A DNA stretch of 64,000 nt from JBJGXI01 sp045635475. GTDB taxonomy: Bacteria; Bacillota; Bacilli; Bacillales; Amphibacillaceae. Position 1 is the first letter of the stretch. Every line of letters begins with the position of its first letter. Shown in pieces: positions 18,330 through 27,073 of the stretch. The notes under the pieces are model-generated. The model was given only the letters and a program-made list of their open reading frames with translations. It had not been told where the DNA came from and did no database searches. The stretch covers positions 1-64,000 of the forward strand of contig NZ_JBJGXI010000030.1 of NCBI RefSeq assembly GCF_045635475.1. Reading direction: 5' to 3'. The position numbers were made by a program, and so were the translations under genes.

Positions 18330-18911
18330 ATGGCAGTTTCATTATCAAAAGGACAAAAGGTAGATTTAACAAAAACAAACCCTGGTTTATCGAAAGTTAT
18401 CATTGGATTAGGATGGGATGTTAATAAATACGATGGTGGTAGTGATTTTGACCTGGATGCAAGTGTATTTCTTCTAGATGCCAATGGTAAGTGTTCTTCA
18501 GACGCGGATTTTATTTTCTATAACCAACTTGAGGGTGGAAATGGTTCTGTGGTACATACTGGAGATAACCTTACGGGTGAAGGTGAAGGGGATGATGAGC
18601 AAGTAAAAGTAAATCTATCTTCTGTACCGGCTAGTATTGAAAAGATTTCATTTGTTATTACGATTCACGAAGGTGAAACACGCAACCAAAACTTTGGACA
18701 AGTATCTAATTCCTTCGTACGTGTTGTGAGTGAAGATACCAATGAAGAATTAATTCGTTATGATTTAGGAGAAGATTTCTCCATTGAAACAGCAATTAAT
18801 GTTGGTGAATTGTATCGTCATAATGGTGAATGGAAATTCGCTGCTGTAGGTTCTGGCTACCAAGGTGGATTAGGACGTATTGCAACCGATTTTGGATTGC
18901 AAATTGGTTAA
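18330..18911 (+). CDS. TerD-family protein
   Basis: A canonical 193-residue TerD protein: MAVSLSKGQKVDLTKTNPGL, then DFDLDASVFLLD and DNLTGEGEGDDEQVKV, whose acidic residues match the calcium-binding sites known in TerD, and the closing segments NQNFGQVSNSFVRV and GEWKFAAVGSG. It resembles YceD/YceE of B. subtilis. It is cytoplasmic with no signal peptide. A ribosome site (GAAAGGAAG) precedes ATG 18330. It is strongly similar to the next gene, so the two probably arose by tandem duplication. TerD proteins are thought to couple metal binding to a membrane complex with TerC, which is encoded downstream. Confidence 0.93.
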   Translation: MAVSLSKGQKVDLTKTNPGLSKVIIGLGWDVNKYDGGSDFDLDASVFLLDANGKCSSDADFIFYNQLEGGNGSVVHTGDNLTGEGEGDDEQVKVNLSSVPASIEKISFVITIHEGETRNQNFGQVSNSFVRVVSEDTNEELIRYDLGEDFSIETAINVGELYRHNGEWKFAAVGSGYQGGLGRIATDFGLQIG

Positions 18912-18920
18912 CACTTATTA

Positions 18921-18958
18921 GACAAGAAGGATGTCCAATCCTTCTTGTCCTTCTTTTC
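18921..18958 (+). terminator. Stem-loop between terD genes
   Basis: GACAAGAAGGAT pairs perfectly with ATCCTTCTTGTC around a 5-base loop, followed by a T-rich stretch (CTTCTTTTCT). It may act as a partial terminator or as a stabilising mRNA end inside the operon. Confidence 0.6.
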
Positions 18959-18988
18959 TAGCTGTAAAATAAATAAGGAGGCCATAAA

Positions 18989-19570
18989 ATGGGAGTTCAG
19001 TTATCAAAAGGTCAACGAATTGATTTAACAAAAACAAATCCTGGGTTAACTAGGGCGATCATTGGATTAGGATGGGATATTAACCAATTTCATGGCGGAG
19101 TTGACTTTGACTTAGATGCTTCTGCTTTTTTAGTTGATGAAAACAACAAATGTGTTAACGATCAAGATTTTGTATTTTATAACAATCTTGAGCATCCTAG
19201 CCAGAGTGTAATACATACTGGAGATAATCGTACTGGAGTGGGAGATGGTGATGATGAGCAAATCGTCGTAGATTTTACAAAGATTCCAAATCATATACAA
19301 AAAATAGGAATCGCGGTTACTATACATGATGCAGAAGAACGTAATCAAAATTTTGGACAAGTTTCCAATGCGTTTGTACGTCTAGTAGATGACTCCACTA
19401 ACCAAGAATTATTGCGCTTTGATTTAGGAGAAGATTTCTCTATTGAGACAGCGGTTGTTGTTTGTGAATTATACCGACACGATCGTAATTGGAAGTTTAA
19501 TGCCATTGGGAGCGGCTTCTCAGGCGGTCTGGCTTCACTTTGTAGTAATTATGGTTTGCAAGTTAATTAG
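18989..19570 (+). CDS. TerD-family protein
   Basis: A second canonical 193-residue TerD protein, closely similar to the preceding one: MGVQLSKGQRIDLTKTNPGL, DFDLDASAFLVD, DNRTGVGDGDDEQIVV, NQNFGQVSNAFVRL. The calcium-ligand Asp residues are kept. The ribosome site AAGGAGG precedes ATG 18989. The stop is 24 bases before the terC start, so this gene and terC are tightly coupled. It corresponds to the YceD/YceE pair of B. subtilis. Confidence 0.93.
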   Translation: MGVQLSKGQRIDLTKTNPGLTRAIIGLGWDINQFHGGVDFDLDASAFLVDENNKCVNDQDFVFYNNLEHPSQSVIHTGDNRTGVGDGDDEQIVVDFTKIPNHIQKIGIAVTIHDAEERNQNFGQVSNAFVRLVDDSTNQELLRFDLGEDFSIETAVVVCELYRHDRNWKFNAIGSGFSGGLASLCSNYGLQVN

Positions 19571-19594
19571 TGGTTAATTAAGGAGGAATTATTT

Positions 19595-20374
19595 TTGGAT
19601 ATTATAAACCAAGTTTTGTCGACATATGCCTCATTCTTTGATTGGGAAATGTGGGGAGAAGTTCTAACAGACCCAGTTGCATGGGGATATATAGGAACAC
19701 TTGTCATCTTAGAAGGGCTTTTATCAGCGGATAATGCCTTAGTACTAGCGGTAATGGTCAAGCACTTACCGGAGAAGAAACGTAAAAAGGCATTAACATA
19801 TGGATTATTCGGTGCATACTTTTTTAGGTTCCTATTTATTGGTTTAGGTGTATTCTTAATTAAGTTCTGGTGGATAAAAGTATTTGGTGCAGCCTACTTA
19901 ATGTGGCTTGTCATTAAATATTTCTGGAAAGGTGAAGACGATGAAGATGCTGAAGGTGTGAAGAAAAGTGGATGGTTAGTACGTACTTTTGGTTTATTCT
20001 GGGGAACAGTTATTGCAGTAGAATTAATGGACATTGCTTTTTCAGTCGATAGTATTTTAGCTGCATTTGCCGTTTCAGAACAAGTATGGGTTCTATTTAT
20101 TGGTGGAGCATTAGGAATTATTATGATGAGAACTGTGGCAGGGGTTTTCCTGAAATTAATTGAAAAGATACCAGAGTTAGAGACTACAGCGTTCGTTTTA
20201 ATCGGTATTATTGCTTTAAAGATGGGTGCAAGTGTAATAGGTATACACATCCATCATTTACTGTTTTTCGGAATTTTAATTATTGCTTTTTTAATCACTT
20301 TCATTATCCATTACTACAACAAATCAGAGTCGAGAATTGCAAGAAAAGAGATTGCTTCATCAAAAGAAAAATAA
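19595..20374 (+). CDS. TerC-family integral membrane protein (YceF-like)
   Basis: A 259-residue TerC protein with about seven transmembrane helices. The motif LEGLLSADNALVLAVMVKHLP and, in the second half, ELMDIAFSVDSILAAFA carry the two conserved membrane-embedded Asp clusters of the family. TerC proteins are associated with tellurite resistance and, in several bacteria, with manganese export and metal loading of exported enzymes. The start is TTG 19595 behind AAGGAGGAATTA. It follows three TerD genes, as in the B. subtilis yce cluster. A terminator-like hairpin follows at 20390-20421. Confidence 0.92.
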   Translation: MDIINQVLSTYASFFDWEMWGEVLTDPVAWGYIGTLVILEGLLSADNALVLAVMVKHLPEKKRKKALTYGLFGAYFFRFLFIGLGVFLIKFWWIKVFGAAYLMWLVIKYFWKGEDDEDAEGVKKSGWLVRTFGLFWGTVIAVELMDIAFSVDSILAAFAVSEQVWVLFIGGALGIIMMRTVAGVFLKLIEKIPELETTAFVLIGIIALKMGASVIGIHIHHLLFFGILIIAFLITFIIHYYNKSESRIARKEIASSKEK

Positions 20375-20389
20375 TTAACTGTCTTCAAT

Positions 20390-20421
20390 GGAAGGGGAAA
20401 AATTTTCGCTCCTTCCTTTTT
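20390..20421 (+). terminator. Stem-loop after terC
   Basis: GGAAGG and CCTTCC flank a 15-base loop and are followed by TTTTT. With the next gene starting 20 bases later it is probably a partial terminator that lowers expression of the biosynthetic half of the island. Confidence 0.55.
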
Positions 20422-20441
20422 GAATAAAAAGAGGTGTGAAA

Positions 20442-21629
20442 TTGAGATACTTCAACTATTTGTCTCCATTACAAGAAGAAGGAATATTCTTTAAACAATC
20501 GAATGTAATTACAAAATATGCTGAAAAAGAACTCCTTCAATATGCTTTAGGGGGAACATTGTACATGCCTGCAATACGCGAAAATATTGCAGATATGGTA
20601 ATATCAAAAAAATATCCTGAACTTGGATCTATGGTCATTTGCTTAGAAGATGCAGTAGGCGATAAACAGTTAGAAGATGCAGTGAGCAACTTAGTGAGAC
20701 ACGTGAAAGACATATATGATGCATTTTCTAATGGTCAAATTACGATCGAGGAGCTCCCGCTAATATTTATTCGTGTCAGAAACCCTCATCAGATGATCGC
20801 ATTGGCTAATCGGTTACATGAATGGTTACATGTACTTACTGGGTTTGTGTTTCCCAAATTAGCCGTTAATAATGCTGAAGAATACTTTCGTACACTAATA
20901 CAAATAGTTGAATCTCATGACGTTATCTTATATGGAATGCCTATATTAGAAACAGAAGAGTTAATTAATTTAGAAACTAGATATGACACAATACTAGCAT
21001 TAAAGCAAATCTTTGATAAATATAAGGATAGGATATTAAATATTCGAATTGGAGCAACAGATCTTTGTGGCTTATACGGAATTAGAAGGAACTATCATAC
21101 TACAGTATATGACATTACTATTATTAGAGATTTAATCTCAAATGTAATGAATTACTTTGGTCGAGAATTTGTTATTTCAGGCCCAGTATGGGAATACTTT
21201 GAAAATAATTCTAGAATCTTAAAACCAGAATTAAGACAAACACCGTTTAAAACGGTTTATGGTAAAGAAGGGCTAGAGGTTCGAACCCAATTATTAAATA
21301 CTTACGAGGATGGTTTAATTAAAGAGACATTGTTAGATTTAGCTAATGGAATCACAGGAAAGACGGTAATTCATCCATCACATTTAAAAATAGTTCAAGG
21401 TTTAAATGTCATTACGAAAGAGGAATACTTGGACGCACTTAGCATCATAGATCAATCTAAAATTGATACTGGTGTAGTAAAAAGTTCGTTTTCCAATAAA
21501 ATGAATGAAATTAAACCACATTTAAACTGGGCAGAGAAGATACTTTATAAGTCAAGAATATATGGGGTGTATCATGAGAACAGCAGCTACGTCGACATAC
21601 TCGCAAACCAAAACCAGATTAATAATTAG
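20442..21629 (+). CDS. CitE/HpcH-type C-C lyase of the Ter island
   Basis: A 395-residue protein related to the HpcH/HpaI aldolase and citrate-lyase-beta (CitE) family, a TIM-barrel group acting on carbon-carbon bonds of acyl-CoA or oxo-acid substrates. Supporting segments are MVICLEDAVGDKQLEDA, in which the Glu-Asp pair corresponds to metal-site residues of CitE-like enzymes, LIFIRVRNPHQM, and NIRIGATDLCGLYGIRR. It is longer than CitE. Comparative work on Ter systems (Anantharaman, Iyer and Aravind) describes such a lyase in a module predicted to make a nucleoside-like compound. TTG 20442 follows AAAGAGGTG; GTG 20436 overlaps it. The gene overlaps the next by about 56 bases. The substrate is unknown. 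Confidence 0.8.
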   Translation: MRYFNYLSPLQEEGIFFKQSNVITKYAEKELLQYALGGTLYMPAIRENIADMVISKKYPELGSMVICLEDAVGDKQLEDAVSNLVRHVKDIYDAFSNGQITIEELPLIFIRVRNPHQMIALANRLHEWLHVLTGFVFPKLAVNNAEEYFRTLIQIVESHDVILYGMPILETEELINLETRYDTILALKQIFDKYKDRILNIRIGATDLCGLYGIRRNYHTTVYDITIIRDLISNVMNYFGREFVISGPVWEYFENNSRILKPELRQTPFKTVYGKEGLEVRTQLLNTYEDGLIKETLLDLANGITGKTVIHPSHLKIVQGLNVITKEEYLDALSIIDQSKIDTGVVKSSFSNKMNEIKPHLNWAEKILYKSRIYGVYHENSSYVDILANQNQINN

Positions 21630-22938
21630 TGAACAGATGGAAGTGGAGTTAATGTTTAAAAATAATCCACTTAAACTTCCTATAGAACATTTGTTTCAAA
21701 TGGCATCTAGAGTGAATAAAAAAAGAGGTTTTCTTTTTGTCAGTAAAGTTCTTGGTAAGCATATACCCGTACATCCATTAGTTCCTTTAATCATATCCGG
21801 TTTATTATCGATCATGTATTTTGAAAAAAAGACTAAATTAACAGTTGAAAATAAGGGGAAAATTGTTGAATTGTTGATGACAAATAAAGCTCAACACTTG
21901 AAACAAGCCTATAAATTATTAAGGGAAGAGCTGCTACCACTTGATGATAATCCCATCATAATTGGCTTTGCTGAAACAGCAACTGCTCTAGGGCATGGAG
22001 TATATGAATGCTTACACAACTCAGCTTACATTCATACAACTAGAGAAGTGTTAGATGGCAAACAAACTAAGATCACTTTCGAAGAAGAGCATTCACATGC
22101 AGTTGACCAGAGATGTTACGATGATAAGGATTTATTACAATCAAAACAGCCAGTGATTTTAGTTGATGATGAAATTACAACAGGTAAAACGGCTTTAAAT
22201 ATAATCAAAGATATCCACTCGAAGTTTCCACGGGAAGAATATGTTATCCTATCTATTCTTGACTGGCGCTTAGAAGAACATGAAGAACAGTTTAGAAAAG
22301 TGGAAAAAGAATTAAATATAACGATTTCAACGGTTTCGATATTATCAGGAAATATTACTTTTACAGGTAAAACATTAGATGAATCATTGTATGATTATCA
22401 AACACCGGAATATCAGCAAACAGTTATGGTTGAGCATATTGATTTGTCGGACATATTCACAGCTATTGATCCGGATTATTCGTTTGTACATGAGACCGGT
22501 AGATTTGGATTAACGTTAAGTGATCGTATACCTGTTCAGGAAGCATGTGAAATTGCTGCTAAACGATTAACAGCTTATAAAACAGAAGAGGATTGTCTCT
22601 GTCTTGGTACTGGAGAATTTATGTTTTTACCTATGAAAATTGCTAGTTTTATGGGTGACGGGATTCTTTATCAATCTACGACGAGAAGTCCAATCCATCC
22701 AATGGACAAAGATGGGTATGCAGTAAGAAACGGATATCGGTTCAAGAATCCTGAGGACCAATCTGTGAACAACTATATATATAATTTGCCTAAAAATAAA
22801 TATAAGCAACTCTTTTTATTTCTTGAACAGCCTGTACCACAAGCATACCTACGTCCAATTCTATCAATTTGTGAAAACATAGGTATACCAGAGGTAAAGG
22901 TAGTTACCATTTCAAACGGAGTTGAGCGTAATGAATGA
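21574..22938 (+). CDS. Phosphoribosyltransferase-domain protein of the Ter island
   Basis: A 454-residue protein whose first half is a type I phosphoribosyltransferase fold: the PRPP loop is visible as VILVDDEITTGKTALNI, with IIGFAETATALGHGVYECL upstream as the hood/PPi-loop region. The C-terminal part (about 290-454: YSFVHETGRFGL, CLGTGEFMFLPMKIA, YQSTTRSPIHP) matches the TRSP-type domain joined to these transferases in Ter clusters. It probably attaches or removes a base on a ribose-phosphate compound made with its neighbours. I take ATG 21574 as the start because family members have a similar N-terminal leader; this makes a 56-base overlap with the lyase gene. A later ATG at 21652 is possible. 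Confidence 0.8.
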   Translation: MRTAATSTYSQTKTRLIISEQMEVELMFKNNPLKLPIEHLFQMASRVNKKRGFLFVSKVLGKHIPVHPLVPLIISGLLSIMYFEKKTKLTVENKGKIVELLMTNKAQHLKQAYKLLREELLPLDDNPIIIGFAETATALGHGVYECLHNSAYIHTTREVLDGKQTKITFEEEHSHAVDQRCYDDKDLLQSKQPVILVDDEITTGKTALNIIKDIHSKFPREEYVILSILDWRLEEHEEQFRKVEKELNITISTVSILSGNITFTGKTLDESLYDYQTPEYQQTVMVEHIDLSDIFTAIDPDYSFVHETGRFGLTLSDRIPVQEACEIAAKRLTAYKTEEDCLCLGTGEFMFLPMKIASFMGDGILYQSTTRSPIHPMDKDGYAVRNGYRFKNPEDQSVNNYIYNLPKNKYKQLFLFLEQPVPQAYLRPILSICENIGIPEVKVVTISNGVERNE

Positions 22939-24034
22939 AGTCAACACAACAATGGGAAGTTATCATGAAAAAGATGTAACGTTTCTCCTAAAAGATCTTT
23001 CAGCAATATCTATGGAAAGAACGACAGAAGCAAGGGAGAAAGCGATACAAAGCGGAGTGCATTATTCAGAAATGCTCCCGATTGAATACAAACCAACGAA
23101 CGAATATTTACAACTATTTCATGAATCACTAAAGTCTTATAAACAAAAGGTTGCCATTGCAGTTGCTGTAGTTGCAGAACAAATTTTGGAAGCTAGAGGT
23201 TTTAATACGGTACTTTGTAGTTTAGCGCGAGCAGGCACCCCAATTGGTGTGCTTATAAAGAGGTATGTTCAATTCAAGTATAATAAGGAGCTTCCACATT
23301 ATAGTATTTCTATCATTCGTGATAAAGGTATCGATGTGAACGCGATTAATTATATATTAAAGAATCATCCTAAAAAAAACTTGACCTTCGTTGATGGATG
23401 GACAGGAAAGGGCGCTATTACAAAACAACTACAAACGTCTATCAACCTTTTTAATGAACAAAATGGAACAAATTTATCGCCTGAAATAGCTGTGTTAGCA
23501 GACCCAGGGTACTGTGCAACCTTATATGGAACTAGAGACGATTTTCTAATTCCAAGTGCGTGTCTAAATTCTACAGTGTCAGGATTAGTCAGTAGAACGG
23601 TACTTAATGAAAAATGGATTGGTGTTAATGATTTTCATGGTGCCAAATATTATTCAGAATTAATTAGTGAAGATGTATCGAATCATTATATTGATACAAT
23701 TGCGAATCAATTTCCTAAAATAAGCGAACAAATCAATGTTAATCTAAAAAAAATCAAACAGAATTACCAGGAACCAACTTGGAAAGGACTAGAATCAATT
23801 AAGAAAATCCAAGCTGATTTCGGTATTAATAATACACACTTAATTAAACCAGGTGTTGGTGAGACTACTAGAGTTTTGTTACGTAGAATTCCTTGGAAAA
23901 TATTAATTAAACCAAATAGTCAGCATCTGTTACAACACATTCTATTATTAGCTAAAGATCGCGGTGTTCAAGTCTATGAGTACGACCAAATGTCCTATAA
24001 CTGTTGTGGGCTTATAAATCCAATGGAGAAGTGA
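22931..24034 (+). CDS. StiP-like protein (cysteine-protease-like fold plus C-terminal RNA-binding-like domain)
   Basis: A 367-residue protein resembling the StiP family found in tellurite/stress islands. The N-terminal part (about 1-250) contains the conserved LCSLARAGTPIGVLIKR, HYSISIIRDKGID, TFVDGWTGKGAI and ADPGYCATLYGTRDDFLIPS segments, with a Cys and several Asp in conserved-looking positions. These give the predicted cysteine-peptidase-like or phosphoribosyltransferase-like fold. The C-terminal 90 residues, starting near GVGETTRVLLRRIPWKILIK, resemble the PELOTA-type RNA-binding domain reported for this family. The gene overlaps the PRTase gene by 8 bases (stop within ATGAATGA) and is followed 4 bases later by the HAD gene, so the products are probably made in concert. 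Its activity is not established. Confidence 0.78.
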   Translation: MNEVNTTMGSYHEKDVTFLLKDLSAISMERTTEAREKAIQSGVHYSEMLPIEYKPTNEYLQLFHESLKSYKQKVAIAVAVVAEQILEARGFNTVLCSLARAGTPIGVLIKRYVQFKYNKELPHYSISIIRDKGIDVNAINYILKNHPKKNLTFVDGWTGKGAITKQLQTSINLFNEQNGTNLSPEIAVLADPGYCATLYGTRDDFLIPSACLNSTVSGLVSRTVLNEKWIGVNDFHGAKYYSELISEDVSNHYIDTIANQFPKISEQINVNLKKIKQNYQEPTWKGLESIKKIQADFGINNTHLIKPGVGETTRVLLRRIPWKILIKPNSQHLLQHILLLAKDRGVQVYEYDQMSYNCCGLINPMEK

Positions 24035-24038
24035 TGTT

Positions 24039-24839
24039 ATGAAGGCTTTTGCAAGTGACCTGGACCGAACACTAATTTATTCACAAAGAATGATAAATAG
24101 TTTTCCATTTGATAAGGATTTTCATTTAATTGAAACATTAGATGGTAGAGAGATAAGTTTTATATCATCAGATACGAAGGAAAATATTAAACGTATCACT
24201 AAAAGCGCTTATTTTATACCAGTGACGACTCGTACAATCGAGCAATATCATCGAATTACACTGTTCCAAGACGAAATTAAACCAGAATATGCTGTAACTC
24301 ACAATGGGGCACTAATTATAAAAGATGGAAAGCCTTTAGAAGAATGGACGTTACTTGTAAAAGAAAAGCTCCAAAGTTATATGTCAATCGATGATATGCT
24401 AAAACAGGTTCAAAAGTTAAATGTCCAAAAACTTGTTAAACGAATTAGAAAAGCTGACCAATTCTTTTTTTACTTTATTCTAAATAAAGATGGTATTAAT
24501 CAGCTTGACTTTCTAGCATTAAAGGATTGGCTGAAAAACTATGGGTGGCAGACTTCTTTACAAGGTCGAAAGTTGTATTTTATACCTAACCCAATCAATA
24601 AATGGAGCGCTATTGACTTTCTTCGTGAAAAATTAAGCTTAAACGAGGTGTATGCGGCTGGTGATTCTTTGTTAGACTGCGATTTAATCGCTAAAGCTAA
24701 TTACGGTTTATCACCTAAACATGGAGAAGTTTTAGAACACTTTCCAACTATCGAATCAACTACAAGTGTTGGAATGAAAGCATCGGAAGAAATTACAGAA
24801 GTTATACTAAAAAAGTTAATAAACCATCCTGTGAACTGA
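24039..24839 (+). CDS. HAD-superfamily phosphatase of the Ter island
   Basis: A 266-residue HAD hydrolase of the Cof/sucrose-phosphatase-like class. The N-terminal motif is FASDLDRTLIY, with the nucleophile and acid/base Asp (D7 and D9). The cap region spans about 85-190, and the C-terminal motif AAGDSLLDCDLIAKA supplies the metal-binding Asp residues. It should remove a phosphate, most plausibly from the product of the neighbouring phosphoribosyltransferase/lyase module. It starts 4 bases after the StiP-like gene with GGAGAAGTG just ahead. The segment after it is a wrecked gene, which suggests the operon once had one more member here. Confidence 0.85.
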   Translation: MKAFASDLDRTLIYSQRMINSFPFDKDFHLIETLDGREISFISSDTKENIKRITKSAYFIPVTTRTIEQYHRITLFQDEIKPEYAVTHNGALIIKDGKPLEEWTLLVKEKLQSYMSIDDMLKQVQKLNVQKLVKRIRKADQFFFYFILNKDGINQLDFLALKDWLKNYGWQTSLQGRKLYFIPNPINKWSAIDFLREKLSLNEVYAAGDSLLDCDLIAKANYGLSPKHGEVLEHFPTIESTTSVGMKASEEITEVILKKLINHPVN

Positions 24840-24850
24840 AGTTAATATTA

Positions 24851-25222
24851 TGTATAAATCGATTGTTAGCAGGTGTTGCTGTTGGTGCGGCAAAAGTTAG
24901 AATTATTTACATTTCATCACTAAGATCAGCCCTGAAGTAGAGGTTGGTAATGGAAATGTAGAACAACAAATTATTACAGTACTTAGTACTTTTACAGATT
25001 TTCCGAACGAGAAAGCCCACTCCTTTAGGTGTGGGATGATAGCCAAGCACTTGGAAGTCAACATCCAGAATGATCGTAAAGCAAGAAGTCTAGGTGGATT
25101 CCTTTATAGAATCACTTGACCCAGACGAATCTTTTTATCGATTAGCTATTAATATTGACAATATAACAAATTTAACGAATGTTCTGGCTGAGTTAATCGA
25201 GGAAAAACTTATAGGTGTATAA
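24851..25222 (+). pseudogene. spo0M: Remnant of a Spo0M-type arrestin-like gene
   Basis: Three collinear pieces in different frames match the Spo0M family. At about 24854-24900: NRLLAGVAVGAAKV, typical of the N-terminus. At 24907-25012: an ISPEVEVGNGNVEQQI segment, matching the early GGNVEQEI region. At 25050-25222: NDRKARSLGGFL in one frame, then after a shift LDPDESFYRLAI and a tail to the TAA at 25220, matching the C-terminal DRKARGLGGFL region. About half of the expected 250 codons is missing, and an IS200/IS605-end-like hairpin sits at the junction. Spo0M is a sporulation-control protein with an arrestin-like fold. The family is assigned from memory of its motifs; the degenerate state is directly visible. 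Confidence 0.6.
25008..25045 (+). mobile_element. IS200/IS605-type right-end relic
   Basis: The string AAAGCCCACTCCTTTAGGTG and the following TGGGATGATAGCC form a hairpin (CCCAC/GTGGG with inner CC/GG around TTTA). This matches the typical 3'-end hairpin of TnpB-bearing IS200/IS605 elements, which also forms the 3' part of their omega RNA. No transposase is left. It lies exactly at the break in the spo0M remnant. Confidence 0.5.
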
Positions 25223-25449
25223 TGATGAGTGAAAAATTAATTAACTTGGAAAATCAAGAAATATTAAGTTCAAGTGAAGCATGCCAAGAATGGGGCATTG
25301 ATTCCTCGACATTACGGAAAAGGATTCCCGACTTTTCAAAGGGTACGATTAGAAAGTTTGGAACTACTTATGTTGTTACAAGAAAGGGAATGACAGAAGT
25401 ATTTGGTCAACCTAAATGTAAGAGGATCGAAGGGGGAAACCATGAATAA
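25222..25449 (+). CDS. Small helix-turn-helix protein
   Basis: A 75-residue protein in which LSSSEACQEWGIDSSTLRKRI looks like an excisionase/MerR-like helix-turn-helix, followed by a short beta wing (TIRKFGTTYVVTRKGMTEVFG). Such small DNA-binding proteins are common in Firmicutes, but no precise role can be named. Its ATG overlaps the stop of the spo0M remnant (TAATG) and its end overlaps the yceG start by 8 bases, so it is translated as part of the operon. It may be the local regulator of the island. Confidence 0.7.
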   Translation: MMSEKLINLENQEILSSSEACQEWGIDSSTLRKRIPDFSKGTIRKFGTTYVVTRKGMTEVFGQPKCKRIEGGNHE

Positions 25450-27058
25450 TTATCACGGGATAACAATTCATAAATCTCAAATTGAAAGTGATAAATGGAA
25501 ACATACTCTTTTTAAAAAACTTCCTGATAGAGATTTGTATAAGATAGGCACAAGTTTGGAGATAAGCGGTCTCGCAGGAAGGGTTTTAGGTTCTACTTAT
25601 GATGAAACAGATTACTTTATCTATTTATATGAACTGTACAAGGCTGAAAATGTACATATACTTAGTGAAGGGTTAGACAAAACAATCGCTTCGGAAAAAT
25701 TTCAGGCTGTTCAAAGAGTATGGATGATTAACCAAAAAGAAAAAGGATTATCTACGAATCGATTTGTTGCCTTTTTAGATGGAGAAAGGTTAATACCTAA
25801 GCATCCGAATCCAGCTATGAACCGACATCTAAGGAAATCGTTGATTACGGTGTTGGACACATTTAAGCAATCACATTCACAAAGTTTAGACCATCCAGAT
25901 TTCAGAAGAGTAATCGTAGACATAATAAAATGGTCATCGAATCACCTTGATCCGTGGCTACAAGCAACTAATATAGAAGAGGAAATGCCACACGTTATTT
26001 GGTATGGAGATGCAACCAAAAGTCAGTTATATTTCTTATATTATTTAATACTAGTCGGATGCGATGTAATTATTCTTCATCCTGGAGGGAATGATCAATT
26101 TGCTGAGATTGATCCAAATAACGATATTTCTTTAGTCGAGAAGTACCCAGACACGACTGATATACAACCATTCCCGACAGTAAAGCCTGAACGTCAGTCA
26201 ACAGTGGCATATCGATCATCAAAAGAAATTGACAACGTATTGCATCATGAAGGTTCACATTTATATAAACCATGGCAATTTAGAAATCATTTTCCACATT
26301 CTATAACACTTAAGACAACTTATGATGAATTGTTCTTGATTGCAAAAGAACGAGCATTTATTCGACCCAATTTTAAAGCTACAAAGGATATCGTAGAAAT
26401 ACCTAATATATTTGCTAAAATTATGGGTGTATCTAAGAATACCAAAGAATATTGGGATCGCTTACGCTTGCTAACGGAGTTTAAGGAATCAGAAACAATA
26501 AGGAATTTCCCTTTCTCTGAAGAAATTAATTCGAATTATCAATTTCATTTCCAAGATTCATTGAATAGAAATGGTGAAATTGAACCTGAGAAGTTAATGA
26601 ATATTAATTTATGGCAGTATAATCATCTTCCAAATGGAACGCAAAAAGCAATCGCTCATTCAATATCTAATTTATGTAAGATCCCTAAGCTACTTCCTAA
26701 AAATAAGGAAACTGTAGAAGATGTTCGCCTCTATTTATTTGCGCAGGCAACTAACATTGAAACTAGATTTTTGAATTTAATGCAAACATTTGATTTTTCT
26801 CAAGTTGTACCCAAGTTAATTCTCTATAACACCGAGAACAATGGTACGTTATCTCGATCAGATGCAGCAACCTTATTACTACTCAATGAGTTTGGATTTG
26901 ATATAGTAATCTACAATCCGCCGGGGCACAATTGTATTGAAAACTATATAGATGAAAAGCTATTTGATACACATTTTCTAGATGAAATGAGTTTTGGACA
27001 AGAGTTTAAAGAACCAACATTTATACGTAAATTCATAAAATCAATAAAATTCAATTAA
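25442..27058 (+). CDS. YceG-like protein of the Ter island
   Basis: A 538-residue protein of the YceG family (a putative component of toxic-anion/tellurite resistance clusters, distinct from the MltG/YceG lytic transglycosylase). No enzyme motif is obvious. It is hydrophilic, without signal peptide or clear membrane segments. Conserved-looking segments include HVIWYGDATKSQLYFLYYL, GCDVIILHPGGNDQFAEIDP and a later similar FGFDIVIYNPPGHNCIENYI, suggesting two related Rossmann-like halves. ATG 25442 follows AAGGGGGAAACC and overlaps the HTH gene by 8 bases; the longer frame from 25403 lacks a ribosome site. telA follows 15 bases later, as in B. subtilis yceG-yceH. Confidence 0.82.
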   Translation: MNNYHGITIHKSQIESDKWKHTLFKKLPDRDLYKIGTSLEISGLAGRVLGSTYDETDYFIYLYELYKAENVHILSEGLDKTIASEKFQAVQRVWMINQKEKGLSTNRFVAFLDGERLIPKHPNPAMNRHLRKSLITVLDTFKQSHSQSLDHPDFRRVIVDIIKWSSNHLDPWLQATNIEEEMPHVIWYGDATKSQLYFLYYLILVGCDVIILHPGGNDQFAEIDPNNDISLVEKYPDTTDIQPFPTVKPERQSTVAYRSSKEIDNVLHHEGSHLYKPWQFRNHFPHSITLKTTYDELFLIAKERAFIRPNFKATKDIVEIPNIFAKIMGVSKNTKEYWDRLRLLTEFKESETIRNFPFSEEINSNYQFHFQDSLNRNGEIEPEKLMNINLWQYNHLPNGTQKAIAHSISNLCKIPKLLPKNKETVEDVRLYLFAQATNIETRFLNLMQTFDFSQVVPKLILYNTENNGTLSRSDAATLLLLNEFGFDIVIYNPPGHNCIENYIDEKLFDTHFLDEMSFGQEFKEPTFIRKFIKSIKFN

Positions 27059-27073
27059 AAAGGGAGAGGGAAA

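Noticed and set aside
25442..27058. MltG/YceG lytic transglycosylase
   Set aside because: Only the gene name is shared. There is no N-terminal membrane anchor or YceG-type catalytic motif, and the setting is the Ter cluster.
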